A stretch of 64,000 bases of DNA from Aerococcus tenax (GTDB lineage Bacteria; Bacillota; Bacilli; Lactobacillales; Aerococcaceae). The notes beneath the pieces were generated by a model that made no database searches, was not told the origin of the DNA, and saw only the letters and a program-made list of their open reading frames with translations. Each line of letters opens with the position of its first letter. Position 1 is the first letter of the stretch. Below, piece by piece: positions 43,511 to 51,972 of this stretch. The position numbers and the translations under genes are program-made. The stretch covers positions 1,364,001-1,428,000 of the forward strand of contig NZ_CP127382.2 in NCBI RefSeq assembly GCF_003286645.3. The letters are read 5' to 3'.

Positions 43511-44053
43511 TTAATGAGCACTTTGGCTGCGCATGTTCTTGACGGCCCGACTTCTTTCGATCATCTTGAAAATAATAATCAGAAGAAATAGGTCTACTGG
43601 AAATAGTACCGCTGTACGAATGATTCTAGCCCAGGCAAATAAACCGGACTGGTACATCATATTGAGCCATAAAGGCGTTAAGAATAATGAAATCAACACC
43701 GTAGTTAATACTTTAGCGATGAGAATTCGTTTCAAGTTATAGCCTTGACGGAAAAGAACAAAGCCATAAATCAAACCGGCTAAGACCGCATTGAAGGTAA
43801 AGCCAGGAAAGAAGAAGCCACTTGGACTCAGAACAAAACCAATCACATCACATAAACCAGCGCCAATTCCTGCATAGATAGGTCCATAAAAAGCACCCAT
43901 AATAGCTAATGGTATAAAGGCAAAACTGATTTCTAGGGTTGGTCCTAGAACTAAACGGAATTGGTTGAGTAAGAGGTTTAAAGCCATCAATAAACCCATA
44001 CCCGTAATCACCCGTGATGAGGCGACATCTAAAGGTAACCATTTTCTAAACAT
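43511..44053 (-). CDS. folT: Folate ECF transporter S component FolT
   Basis: A 180-aa membrane protein with about six helices. The segment ISFAFIPLAIMGAFYGPIYAG followed by GLCDVIGF and FFPGFTFNAVLAG is typical of FolT. It captures folate and works with a shared ECF energising module encoded elsewhere. The upstream THF riboswitch supports the substrate independently. AGGAGGG lies 11 bases before the ATG. Single-gene unit with its own terminator. Confidence 0.93.
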   Translation of the reverse strand: MFRKWLPLDVASSRVITGMGLLMALNLLLNQFRLVLGPTLEISFAFIPLAIMGAFYGPIYAGIGAGLCDVIGFVLSPSGFFFPGFTFNAVLAGLIYGFVLFRQGYNLKRILIAKVLTTVLISLFLTPLWLNMMYQSGLFAWARIIRTAVLFPVDLFLLIIIFKMIERSRAVKNMRSQSAH

Positions 44054-44117
44054 AATAAAAAAACCCTCCTAATATACATTGGAGAGGCCCAAAAAGGGAC
44101 ATTACACTCGATGGCAT

Positions 44118-44208
44118 TTGAGCGAATGCGGATTAACATCGCGAGTAATCTCTTCGTCCAGCAGCAACATTCCGTCCACTGACACTTAACGCATTAATCC
44201 TACTCTCA
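44118..44208 (-). ncRNA. Tetrahydrofolate (THF, folT) riboswitch
   Basis: On the minus strand the leader reads GAGAGTAGGATTAATGCGTT, AAGTGTC, GGAATGT, GGACGAAGAGATTACTCGCG and GATGTTAATCCGCATTCGCTC in order, the conserved THF-I layout (GAGAGTAG, CGTTAAGTGT, ACGAAG, CCGC...CTC closing P1). Between it and the gene, CCTCTCC (44089-44095) can pair with the AGGAGGG ribosome-binding site, suggesting control of translation. Confidence 0.9.
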
Positions 44209-44261
44209 GTGAATATTATAGACTTCTTCACTTGAAAGTAAAGCCCTTTCTTTACAATTTG

Positions 44262-44298
44262 AAAAAACAAGGCCCAGGCTATAGTAGCGCTGAACCTT
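44262..44298 (-). terminator. Terminator of the antiporter gene
   Basis: AAGGTTCA / TGGGCCTT on the minus strand (44298-44291 with 44276-44269), two G-T pairs, then six T after one G. Confidence 0.6.
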
Positions 44299-44306
44299 AT
44301 TTTTAC

Positions 44307-45491
44307 TTATTTAACTTCTTTTTGCAAAATTTTTTGGTAAGTGAGGTCAATTCCAAAAGCCCCTAAGGGTGCAGTAATTAGGATAGCTAGTACCGAAACC
44401 GTTAAAATAATTTCACCGGATCCTAGTCCCATTGCCAAGGGGACACCTCCAATGGCTGCCTGAACCGTTGCTTTAGGCAGGTAGGCGATCACTGAAAATA
44501 AGCGTTCTTTAAGACTTAGGTGGGTCTTGGCTAGGGATAGTAAGACACCCAATGACCGGAATATTAATACCATACCAATTAAAAGAACCGGTTGCCAGCC
44601 TGCTTGAAAGGCATAGGTAATATTGACAGAGGCGCCCACTAAGACAAAGAGCAGAATTTCACCAGGGATCCATAATTTATTATAGTATTGACCGAGATTG
44701 ACCGCCTTTTCTGAGTCCAGGCGATTGATCACAAGCCCCATAGCCATCACTGCTAATATTCCCGAGAATGGGAGTGCTGGCAGGATTTTCTCCACCGATA
44801 CCAAGACAAAGGATAGGGATAAGAGTAAAATCAACTGCTTGGCAGTGCTAAAGGCAAAACGATCAAAGAGGCTATTTAAGCCAGCACCCAAGAGGCCACC
44901 GACTAAGAGCCCTAGAACAATGGAAATCGGGATAGTCAGGAGTTGGGTAATTTGGAAACTTCCTCCTTGAGCAACAGCTAGGAAGGAAGAAAAAAGAACC
45001 AAGACATAAATATCATCAGCTGACGACCCGGCTAAAATAATTTGCGGGATTTGCTTTTCAGTCCCATAGCCTTCATCAATCAGTTTTAACATTTTAGGAA
45101 CTACAACCGCCGGGGAAACCGCACCGAGTACCGCCCCCAGGACTAGAGCGTCAGCCTGGTTGATCCCTAAAATGCTAGGTGCCAAGAGACTGGTAGCAAT
45201 CATTTCAAAAGTTGCCGGTAAAAAACACATCAAGAGTGCTGGCCTACCCACCTTAATCAGGCCACGGATATCTAAGGACAAGCTTGCCCGAGTCAGGATA
45301 ATAATCAAAGCCACTTGTCTTAAATCCGCAGATAAGTCTAAGATAGTGGAATCCAATAAATTTAAGGCATAGGGCCCTAGTAAAATCCCTAAAAAGAGAT
45401 AACCCACTAAGCTAGGAATACGTAAAGACTGACACAGTCGTTCGACTAACAAACCTAAAATAAAAATATAGGCAAAACTTAACAATAACAT
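44307..45491 (-). CDS. Cation:proton antiporter (monovalent cation/proton antiporter family)
   Basis: A 394-aa membrane protein with about twelve helices of the Na+/H+ exchanger fold; SSADDIYVLVLFSS (residues ~150-163) carries the acidic pair expected for ion exchange, and GAVLGAVSPAVVVP precedes it. I start at 45491 because AAAAGGAG lies 7 bases upstream; the longer frame runs through the leader terminator. The mRNA leader carries a conditional terminator that resembles a fluoride riboswitch, so the protein may aid fluoride or pH resistance. Confidence 0.85.
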   Translation of the reverse strand: MLLLSFAYIFILGLLVERLCQSLRIPSLVGYLFLGILLGPYALNLLDSTILDLSADLRQVALIIILTRASLSLDIRGLIKVGRPALLMCFLPATFEMIATSLLAPSILGINQADALVLGAVLGAVSPAVVVPKMLKLIDEGYGTEKQIPQIILAGSSADDIYVLVLFSSFLAVAQGGSFQITQLLTIPISIVLGLLVGGLLGAGLNSLFDRFAFSTAKQLILLLSLSFVLVSVEKILPALPFSGILAVMAMGLVINRLDSEKAVNLGQYYNKLWIPGEILLFVLVGASVNITYAFQAGWQPVLLIGMVLIFRSLGVLLSLAKTHLSLKERLFSVIAYLPKATVQAAIGGVPLAMGLGSGEIILTVSVLAILITAPLGAFGIDLTYQKILQKEVK

Positions 45492-45516
45492 CTTTCTACT
45501 CCTTTTCTTTTCAAGC

Positions 45517-45620
45517 AAAAAAGCTGATGCCCTTCTGCTTTTATTTGCAGAAGTCATCAGCTCATAAGCATTCTTATGCGCGGTTTAGGAGTAAATCCTG
45601 GGAAGACATTCATTTCCTTG
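45517..45620 (-). ncRNA. Riboswitch-like leader with terminator, resembling the fluoride (crcB) class
   Basis: Minus-strand transcript from ~45619: GGAA-ATGAATGTC-TTCC (candidate P1 and loop), a small AGGA-TTTAC-TCCT hairpin, AACCGC, stem CATAAG/CTTATG (45563-45568, 45573-45578), then GCTGATGACTTCTGC. That last block is the left arm of a terminator pairing with GCAGAAGGGCATCAGC (45523-45538) and a run of six T. AACCGC-stem-GCTGATGAC is the fluoride riboswitch core; the loop GAATGTC could pair with GACTTC with one bulge. The extra hairpin is not canonical. Confidence 0.5.
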
Positions 45621-45625
45621 GTCTA

Positions 45626-45654
45626 AGCATAAATAATTATCGGTTTTCTGTCAA
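45626..45654 (-). promoter_or_regulatory. Promoter of the antiporter leader
   Basis: Minus strand TTGACA (45649-45654), exactly 17 bases, TATGCT (45626-45631). Transcription would start just before the first riboswitch-like helix. Confidence 0.75.
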
Positions 45655-45809
45655 GGAACTTTTCACTTTCCACTTTAATCCAAACAAAAAACAAAAATGT
45701 ATTGGAGTTTCTAGTGAAAAATTTAACTTAAGCTTAACCTTTACCTCTTTCTGATGATAATTTACAAAGAAGTAAAGAATATAGGTAAGGAAAATTTATT
45801 TTCAATTAA

Positions 45810-45851
45810 TGAAAGCGCTTTATTTTAAAATAAAAACCACTCTGCTATACT
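45810..45851 (+). promoter_or_regulatory. cre-like site and -10 of the YkvI-type transporter gene
   Basis: TGAAAGCGCTTTAT (45810-45823) matches 12 of 14 cre positions with a palindromic AAAGCGCTTT core. TATACT (45846-45851) is a likely -10, placing the box at the -35 region. The span 45655-45809 contains no gene. Confidence 0.6.
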
Positions 45852-45890
45852 GGCCATAGGATACTAATTTATTTGTAAGGAGGATTTTAT

Positions 45891-46991
45891 ATGAAGTCAG
45901 GACGTTTCATGCGTTTAATTACCATTGCCTTGGCTTATGTCGGGGTGATTGTCGGAGCCGGATTTGCCAGTGGTCAAGAGGCCTTTCAATATTATGTCGC
46001 CTTTGGTCGTGAAGGTATTTTTGCTTTAATCTTATCCTGCTTTTTCTTTGCCATGGGCGGCTATTTACTTTTAGTCTATGGTTTTCGTTATTCCGCTGAG
46101 GACCACCGCATTGTTTTTGACAAAATTTCTAGTCCTATTGTTGCTAAATTGATTGACCTTGCTATCAATTTATCCTTATTTTTAATTGGTTTTGTGATGA
46201 TTGCTGGAGCGGGGACTAACTTAAAGCTGATTTTCTCCTTGCCCACCTGGGTAGGTAGTATCTTATTGACGGTATTACTGATTCTAACCGCCTTTTTAGA
46301 TACCACCAAGGTCACCCAATTAATTGGTGCCATTACACCCTTTGTTTTAATCTTAATTATAGGGGCATCAATCTATACCCTGATGGCCTCCCCTATCCCC
46401 TTCTCTGAAGCCTTGGACCTGGCCCAAAAAGCAGAAACCTCTCTCCCCAATTGGTGGGTATCTGCCATTAATTATACTTCCCTAGGAATCATGACCTGCG
46501 TTTCCATGGCCATTGTGATTGGGGGCAACCAAGAATCTTCCTTTGAAGCGGGACTTGGTGGCATACTCGGCGGACTCGTAACGACAGTCTTACAGGCAGC
46601 CGCTTATATTACTATTGTGGGTAATATTCAACGCCTGGATACTAATGAGATGCCCATGCTTATGGTCCTCGATGATATTCATCCCCTGCTGGGCGCTGTT
46701 ATGGGTGTGGTGGTCTTTGGAATGATCTTCAACACCGCTATCGGCATGTTTTACCCTTTAGCCAAACGCTTCTCCTATAACCAACCTCAGCGGGTCCCCA
46801 AGCTAATGATTCCGATGGTTCTAGTGGGACTGGGACTTTCTGCTTTCGGATTTACCCGCTTAGTCTCCTATGTTTATCCTTTTATCGGTTACTTGGGTGT
46901 CTTCGTTTTCTTGCTCCTCCTAGTTCAATTCATCCGTCACCGGGACGATATTCTCCACGGAAAGGTTGATTTAGATCAATCTAAAAACTAA
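45891..46991 (+). CDS. YkvI-family membrane transporter (amino-acid/LeuT-fold group)
   Basis: A 366-aa protein with about ten transmembrane helices, of the COG3949/YkvI group. The first helix is broken as in LeuT-fold carriers (VGVIVGAGFASGQEAFQYY), where GAGFASGQE is the family signature. Substrate unknown. AAGGAGG precedes the ATG. A catabolite-repression site covers its promoter. Immediately downstream lies a 353-base inverted-repeat element with a terminator. Confidence 0.83.
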   Translation: MKSGRFMRLITIALAYVGVIVGAGFASGQEAFQYYVAFGREGIFALILSCFFFAMGGYLLLVYGFRYSAEDHRIVFDKISSPIVAKLIDLAINLSLFLIGFVMIAGAGTNLKLIFSLPTWVGSILLTVLLILTAFLDTTKVTQLIGAITPFVLILIIGASIYTLMASPIPFSEALDLAQKAETSLPNWWVSAINYTSLGIMTCVSMAIVIGGNQESSFEAGLGGILGGLVTTVLQAAAYITIVGNIQRLDTNEMPMLMVLDDIHPLLGAVMGVVVFGMIFNTAIGMFYPLAKRFSYNQPQRVPKLMIPMVLVGLGLSAFGFTRLVSYVYPFIGYLGVFVFLLLLVQFIRHRDDILHGKVDLDQSKN

Positions 46992-47001
46992 AGCCTAAAC
47001 G

Positions 47002-47354
47002 AAAAAGAGAGTGTGACAAAAGTCAAAAGAGCCCTGAAGAGCTACGCATACTATATCTGTAACTCGCTTGCGCTTCGAACAGCTATAGCAACTGGAGCGA
47101 ACTATGGTAGATAGTTGCAAAACTATCGCACATAGTTCGTAGTTGGGTTCAATTTGGCAGACTTGGAGTGGTTTCACAAGTCAGAAACAAGCGAATGCTT
47201 CGCTTTTATTCTGACTTGCTCCAACCATCCAAGCCTATACGCCAAATCTTACACCCTGTATGAAGTGGACGTCAGGGCTGACTTTTGGAGCACGTTTTGA
47301 ATAGATAGTTCGTGTTTTAAAACGAGCCTGGGACTTTTGTCCCAGGCTCTTTTT
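47002..47354 (+). repeat. MITE-like repeat with 23-bp terminal inverted repeats and built-in terminator
   Basis: Left end 47002-47024 (ends GTGTGACAAAAGTC) and right end 47332-47354 are inverted copies, identical at 20 of 23 positions. The right end holds GAGCCTGGGAC-TTTT-GTCCCAGGCTC (47324-47349) plus a T-run, a strong terminator. It starts 11 bases after the stop of the upstream gene and reaches within 4 bases of the next. No reading frame of interest. Related to copies at 18763, 50835 and 58720. Confidence 0.8.
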
Positions 47355-47357
47355 TTA

Positions 47358-48026
47358 TTAATGACTTTCCTCGAGGACACCATCACGCATTTCAAAAACC
47401 CGGTCACACTGATTGATTAAGCGGGTATCATGGGTAACCATAATGATGGCCTTATTCTTCTCCTTACTCTCTCTAGCCAATATATTAACCACTTCAAAAG
47501 CCCTTTGACTATCTAAAGAAGCAGTCGGTTCATCAGCCAGGATGATAGTAGGGTCAGGATAGAGGGCCCGGGCAATAGCTACCCTTTGTCGCTCCCCGCC
47601 TGACAAGTCAGCTGGATACTTATTTAATAAGTGGTCCACTCCCAATTCCTGGAATAGATTTTGGGCATAGGCTGCTTGACTGTGGCCTTGGATTTTATCG
47701 ACTAAGCGTAATTGATCTTGAACCGTTAAATAGGAAATTAAGTTAGAAGCTTGTAAGATAAAGCCAATTTCTTGGAAACGGCGCTTAGCTCTGTCTTTTT
47801 CCTTTAAACTGGAAAAGGCTTGGCCCTTGATCCTAATCTCACCCTGACTTGGACTTTGTAAACCGCCACTCAGGGTTAGGAAGGTCGACTTCCCTGAACC
47901 TGAGGGACCAACTATGGCGACAAATTCTCCATCACTCACGGAAAAATTAGTCGGCTTTAAGGCCTCTATCATTTGATCGCCGTCTTGAAAGGATTTAGAG
48001 ACATTTATTAATTCGATTGCTTTCAT
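47358..48026 (-). CDS. hrtA: ABC transporter ATPase, HrtA/MacB-like
   Basis: A 222-aa ATPase of the MacB/LolD/HrtA group: Walker A GPSGSGKST, Q-loop IGFILQASNLI, signature LSGGERQRVAIARAL, Walker B TIILADEPTASLD, H-loop MVTHD. It works with the FtsX-type permease encoded 28 bases upstream. In Lactobacillales this gene pair is commonly the heme-efflux system HrtAB; that is a family-level inference. Confidence 0.75.
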   Translation of the reverse strand: MKAIELINVSKSFQDGDQMIEALKPTNFSVSDGEFVAIVGPSGSGKSTFLTLSGGLQSPSQGEIRIKGQAFSSLKEKDRAKRRFQEIGFILQASNLISYLTVQDQLRLVDKIQGHSQAAYAQNLFQELGVDHLLNKYPADLSGGERQRVAIARALYPDPTIILADEPTASLDSQRAFEVVNILARESKEKNKAIIMVTHDTRLINQCDRVFEMRDGVLEESH

Positions 48027-48054
48027 ATGAACACTCCTTTACTCAATTTCTCTT

Positions 48055-49122
48055 TTAGGCCATGGCTTCGAGGGGATCAACCTTGGCAATGGCTCTGACC
48101 GAGAATAAAGCCGCCATAACCGCTGCAATGATGATTAAAATGCCCACTAGGAGGAAATACTCCCAAGTTAAAGCAAAGGGCACCGCTGCTGGCAGTAAAT
48201 AAGCAGAAGCCAAAGTTGCCAGCAAGGCGAAAGCCACCCCAAGACTAGCTAAAAGAAAACTTTGACCAAGAACCGACTTAGCAATATAGCTGGTGGCAAT
48301 GCCTTGGGCCTTCATAACGCCAAAAATCGGCGCCTTTTGCATGGTTAAGACATAGATAAATATGCCAACCACCACAGCTGCAATCACAATCAGAAAGCCA
48401 ATCATAAAGTTAAAAGTCACCACCTGAGCCCGGTAACCGGGAATATCTTGGATAAAGTCTTCAATACTTATGGCCTCCAAGTCCTCAGGAACATGGTGGG
48501 CTTGGCCACGGATTACCACGGCATTAATAAAATCTTTCTCCGGTAGTTGTCCTAGACCACTGTAGCGAATTTCTTTAAGGTCTTCCAAGCTGGTAAAGAC
48601 CACCGGAGCAACGGAAAAGCGTTGGTTTTTAGTAAAGCCGACCACTTTAATGGGGTGATCAATATTGGCCACTTGCAGACTATCGCCTATTTCCAGACCG
48701 TATTGGTCTTTCATACTTATATCAACAACCCCTTGTCCGGGGGCATCAAACATCTTTCCAGCAACCAGGTCCGGTTTGAGGAATTCATCCCCTTGGATCC
48801 CAAAGAAGGCAACATTGATCTTCTCACCCTCCTCATCCAATTTGACCACTCCCGGCATTTCCGAAAAGAGTGCCTTTTGGTCGGCAGTAATTTCATTGGC
48901 TAAATCTGCTTCAAAATTTGATTTTCCCAAGACATGGTTACTGTCGCTTGCCAATACAATTTGATCAGCTGACCAGGCATCCACGGCTAGACGGTTATCT
49001 TGGGCCAGCCCATATGACAATCCGGTTAAAAAGAAAACCAAGTAAGCAATTAAAAACAGGAGTCCCATAATTAATAAGTAACGGGCCTTGCTATGCATAA
49101 TTTCTTTATAAGCTAAAAACAT
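48055..49122 (-). CDS. hrtB: FtsX-type ABC permease, HrtB-like (probable heme efflux)
   Basis: A 355-aa permease with one N-terminal helix, a ~200-residue extracytoplasmic domain and three C-terminal helices (residues ~230-355), the MacB/FtsX topology. The start FLAYKEIMHSKARYLLI is typical of HrtB-like proteins. I start at 49122, 6 bases after AAGGAGGAA. First gene of the two-gene operon. The promoter carries a palindrome. No regulator gene adjoins. Confidence 0.72.
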   Translation of the reverse strand: MFLAYKEIMHSKARYLLIMGLLFLIAYLVFFLTGLSYGLAQDNRLAVDAWSADQIVLASDSNHVLGKSNFEADLANEITADQKALFSEMPGVVKLDEEGEKINVAFFGIQGDEFLKPDLVAGKMFDAPGQGVVDISMKDQYGLEIGDSLQVANIDHPIKVVGFTKNQRFSVAPVVFTSLEDLKEIRYSGLGQLPEKDFINAVVIRGQAHHVPEDLEAISIEDFIQDIPGYRAQVVTFNFMIGFLIVIAAVVVGIFIYVLTMQKAPIFGVMKAQGIATSYIAKSVLGQSFLLASLGVAFALLATLASAYLLPAAVPFALTWEYFLLVGILIIIAAVMAALFSVRAIAKVDPLEAMA

Positions 49123-49152
49123 TTTTTCTTCCTCCTTCATTGAACAGGGAAG

Positions 49153-49200
49153 ATTATACGCCCCTCATTTTTCAAGAGCAAGAAAAATGAACTGTGTTCA
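49153..49200 (-). promoter_or_regulatory. Promoter and palindrome of the HrtAB-like operon
   Basis: Minus strand TTGCTC (49176-49181), 17 bases, TATAAT (49153-49158). Directly upstream of the -35 sits the palindrome TGAAC-TGT-GTTCA (49188-49200); a further TTGAACA lies at 49139-49145. This is a candidate operator for a heme or TetR-type sensor. Confidence 0.6.
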
Positions 49201-49264
49201 CTTTATTTTTTATAAAAGCTAAAAATGACTATTTAAAGAATCAAAATTCACTTTATTCTCTATC

Positions 49265-49352
49265 CAATAAAAAACAACCGCCCTGGGCTGAGACTGCTTC
49301 TAGGGCTGGAAGTTGTTCCCAGCATAAGCAGTAATACCGCATGCGGTTGTTA
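49265..49352 (-). terminator. Long branched terminator behind pepC
   Basis: Outer stem AACAACCGC (49268-49276) / GCGGTTGTT (49343-49351) with six T on the minus strand; inside, ACTGCTT/AAGCAGT and GCTGG/CCAGC form further stems. Confidence 0.75.
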
Positions 49353-49387
49353 GTTATTATATGAAGTTTTTATTTACGGTTTTAACA

Positions 49388-50722
49388 TTAATAAACTTTA
49401 GCCAAAGAGCCCATTGGATCCCAAGGTTTTAAATGAACAGGTTCTTGCTGATATTCTTCTAATAATTTTTCATCAACATAGCGACTAGGTACGGTGATTT
49501 GGAAGGTATATTCATCGAACCATTCATCGGACATGGAGAAGATCCCTTCATCTCCTACCTTTTTACCCCAGGAATTTTCAACTTTCCAATGGGTAGGCTT
49601 GCCTTCCTTGTCCAAGTTAACCCCTACTAAAACCATAGCATGGGTTAGGAGACTAACACTATAGTCAAGACGTTCGGCTTTGTTTAAGGTATAGTTTTCA
49701 CCCAAGGTATCTTGGTAACGGTACATCTTGGTATCCATTAAACCAAGTTCACGTTCACTCATCTTACCCACATCTGAACCAAACCAAACTGGATAGCCGT
49801 CTTTAATGGCTTTGATAGCTGCATCTTTAAGGGCTTCAATTGGGACGTTGAGATACTTAATCGGTTCACCTTCAACGATTGATCCTAAATAATCCACTGT
49901 ATAAGTCTTGTGGTAAGGTTTATCAGCAGTTGGTGCATTTAAGAGGCTGACCATATCGTTCACTTCGAGATTGGTATATTTTTGGAAGAATTCTTGTGGG
50001 GTAATGTCTTCAATCCGGTGGAATTGGTCATCCTTGTCACGGTATTGGTAGGTAAATTGACTTGGCACTTCCCCTAAGGCCTTTACTAAAACATTATAAA
50101 TAAAGTAAAGTTGTTCATTACGTTTTGCTTCTAAGTCTGCCTTTGATTTGCCAGCTTCATGCATCTGACGTAAACGAGCCGCAAATTCACGTAGCTTGGT
50201 TTCTAAGACTTCATCCAAGAGATGGGTGTTAGAGGAATGGAAGGTTTCAGGCATAACTTCTTTTGGTACAGAACCATATTTCTTCAAGATATCCGCAAAC
50301 ATCTCCCATTGGCCCCCATCTTCACATGGCGTTTGGAGTAAATGCCAAACTAAGCGAGAGTCTTGAGCTTCATCAACGGTATCAATAATACTGGTTAAGA
50401 AGAAATTAGCCTTCTCTAACTTATCCCAGAATAAGGTATAAGATTGGGAGAATTCAAAAGTTTCTAGGTTTAATTTTTCCATGGTGGAAACCCGGGCAGT
50501 ATTTAGGGCTGCGAACATCCAGCAACGACCACTTTGTTTTTGGTTAGTGATCTTGCCACGTTTGGTTTCTTCGGAGAATTTAAAGTCATGTTCTTGGCGA
50601 ACTTGATAATTGACACTGGCCTTGTTAATGCCAACTTCACGGATAGCGTGTTCGCTGGCATTATTTTTAGGGTCAGAATGATATTTTTCATGGAATTGTT
50701 GAATTAATTCTTGATTAATCAT
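49388..50722 (-). CDS. pepC: Aminopeptidase C (bleomycin hydrolase family)
   Basis: A 444-aa cytoplasmic cysteine peptidase of family C1B that trims N-terminal residues from peptides. Catalytic Cys in QSGRCWMFAALN (residues ~63-74), His in LLTHAMVLVGV (~362-372), Asn in VENSWGKK. Length is normal for PepC of lactic bacteria. The ribosome-binding site is weak (AGAAG). It is a single gene with its own terminator. Confidence 0.95.
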   Translation of the reverse strand: MINQELIQQFHEKYHSDPKNNASEHAIREVGINKASVNYQVRQEHDFKFSEETKRGKITNQKQSGRCWMFAALNTARVSTMEKLNLETFEFSQSYTLFWDKLEKANFFLTSIIDTVDEAQDSRLVWHLLQTPCEDGGQWEMFADILKKYGSVPKEVMPETFHSSNTHLLDEVLETKLREFAARLRQMHEAGKSKADLEAKRNEQLYFIYNVLVKALGEVPSQFTYQYRDKDDQFHRIEDITPQEFFQKYTNLEVNDMVSLLNAPTADKPYHKTYTVDYLGSIVEGEPIKYLNVPIEALKDAAIKAIKDGYPVWFGSDVGKMSERELGLMDTKMYRYQDTLGENYTLNKAERLDYSVSLLTHAMVLVGVNLDKEGKPTHWKVENSWGKKVGDEGIFSMSDEWFDEYTFQITVPSRYVDEKLLEEYQQEPVHLKPWDPMGSLAKVY

Positions 50723-50834
50723 GCAATCATCGCTTCTTTCTATATCAGTTAGATTGAAAAATTTACCCCTACACTATAACATAATTTATTGTTTCTGCTT
50801 AGTCCCTTTTTTGGGATAAATATCTGTATAAAAG

Positions 50835-51064
50835 AAAGAGGCTGTGACAAAAGTCTCAGCCCATTTTTTAAGTAAGAATGCTCTTGTCAAAATGTGTTCC
50901 TAGTGCAAGGCAAGCAACTACGCTTGTCGCACTCTCTCAAACCTGCTCAAACCTGTTCCAAGCGCGAGGTGAGCTCCATTTCAGAAGTCCTTGTAAATCC
51001 TCTTTGAGGATTTACTGCGCACTTCTTCCAATGGTCTCCCCTCTTTTTGCGCTTGTCACACTCT
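50835..51064 (-). repeat. Intergenic repeat of the AGAGTGYGACA family behind yebC
   Basis: On the minus strand a unit starts at 51064 (AGAGTGTGACAAGCGC), 5 bases after the yebC stop, and a second at 50935 (AGAGTGCGACAAGCG). The far end (50835-50855) is AAAGAGGCTGTGACAAAAGTC in plus orientation, an inverted copy of the end sequence, and folds with the adjacent GGGCTGAG into a terminator. The remaining bases to 50722 hold the pepC upstream region. Confidence 0.72.
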
Positions 51065-51068
51065 ATTA

Positions 51069-51800
51069 TTACGCGTCTAATTCGGTGTTGTAATAGACGT
51101 TTTGGACGTCATCGTCGTCTTCTAATTTTTCAATGAGGGTTTCAAAGGTGGCTTTCTTGTCTTCTGGGAGGTCAATCATGGTTTTTGGTACCATGGTTAA
51201 TTCAGAAGTGGCGAGTTTATAGCCTTTTTCTTCTAAGGCGTCACGAACGGCTCCAAAGTCATTGGCTTCGGTATAAATTTCAAAGACTTCGTCGGAAGTT
51301 TGTAAGTCTTCGGCACCTGCGTCAATAGCATCCATGAACATGGTTTCTTCATCAACGTCTAAGTCTTCACGTTCAATAGCGAGATAGCCTTTGCGGTCAA
51401 ACATATAAGCCACTGAGCCACTTTCACCTAGGCTACCGCCGTTACGGTTAAAGATGGTCCGCACGTTGGTTAAGGTACGGTTGGTATTGTCGGTTAAGGT
51501 TTCCACAAAAACAGCAATCCCATTAGGGCCGTAGCCTTCATAGGTGACTTCATCGTAGTCTTCGCCGCCAGCGGTATTGCTACCTTTATCAATGGCCCGT
51601 TCAATGTTGGTCTTAGGCATGTTTGCTGCTTTAGCTTTGTCCATAACCATACGAAGTGATGGGTTAGCATCCGCATCTGGTCCACCTTGTTTTACCGCCA
51701 TATAAATTTCACGCGATAATTTTTGGAAGATCTTAGCGCGTTTTGCGTCTTCAGCGCCCTTAGTATTTTTAATTTTGCTCCACTTATTATGTCCCGACAC
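51069..51800 (-). CDS. yebC: YebC/PmpR-family protein
   Basis: A 243-aa protein with the family opening [20 protein letters not shown] and the central [13 protein letters not shown] and [14 protein letters not shown] motifs. The family regulates transcription and, as shown more recently for YebC/TACO1, helps ribosomes past polyproline stretches. Start is GTG (51798-51800) with AAGAAGG upstream. Single gene; a dispersed repeat follows the stop directly. Confidence 0.93.
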   Translation of the reverse strand: MSGHNKWSKIKNTKGAEDAKRAKIFQKLSREIYMAVKQGGPDADANPSLRMVMDKAKAANMPKTNIERAIDKGSNTAGGEDYDEVTYEGYGPNGIAVFVETLTDNTNRTLTNVRTIFNRNGGSLGESGSVAYMFDRKGYLAIEREDLDVDEETMFMDAIDAGAEDLQTSDEVFEIYTEANDFGAVRDALEEKGYKLATSELTMVPKTMIDLPEDKKATFETLIEKLEDDDDVQNVYYNTELDA

Positions 51801-51972
51801 GAAACATACCTTCTTTCGTTTTTAGTCTATAATCTACAATTCTTAATTCTACCAAAAACAGCTAAATGGCGCAAGTTCAAGCTTCCGTTTTTACGGACTG
51901 GTCCAGTCATCCACATAGTCAGTCACCCAGACTTTTGCTATAATAATTAGGAGTTCATAAGGAGGGATTATT

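Noticed and set aside
45574-45610. Leader peptide MSSQDLLLNRA upstream of the antiporter, suggesting Leu attenuation
   Set aside because: The ribosome-binding site is marginal and no alternate pairing linked to the Leu codons is visible; the riboswitch-like reading is simpler.
45527-45754. 75-aa frame antisense to the antiporter leader
   Set aside because: No ribosome-binding site, lies across the terminator and promoter, no recognisable protein.
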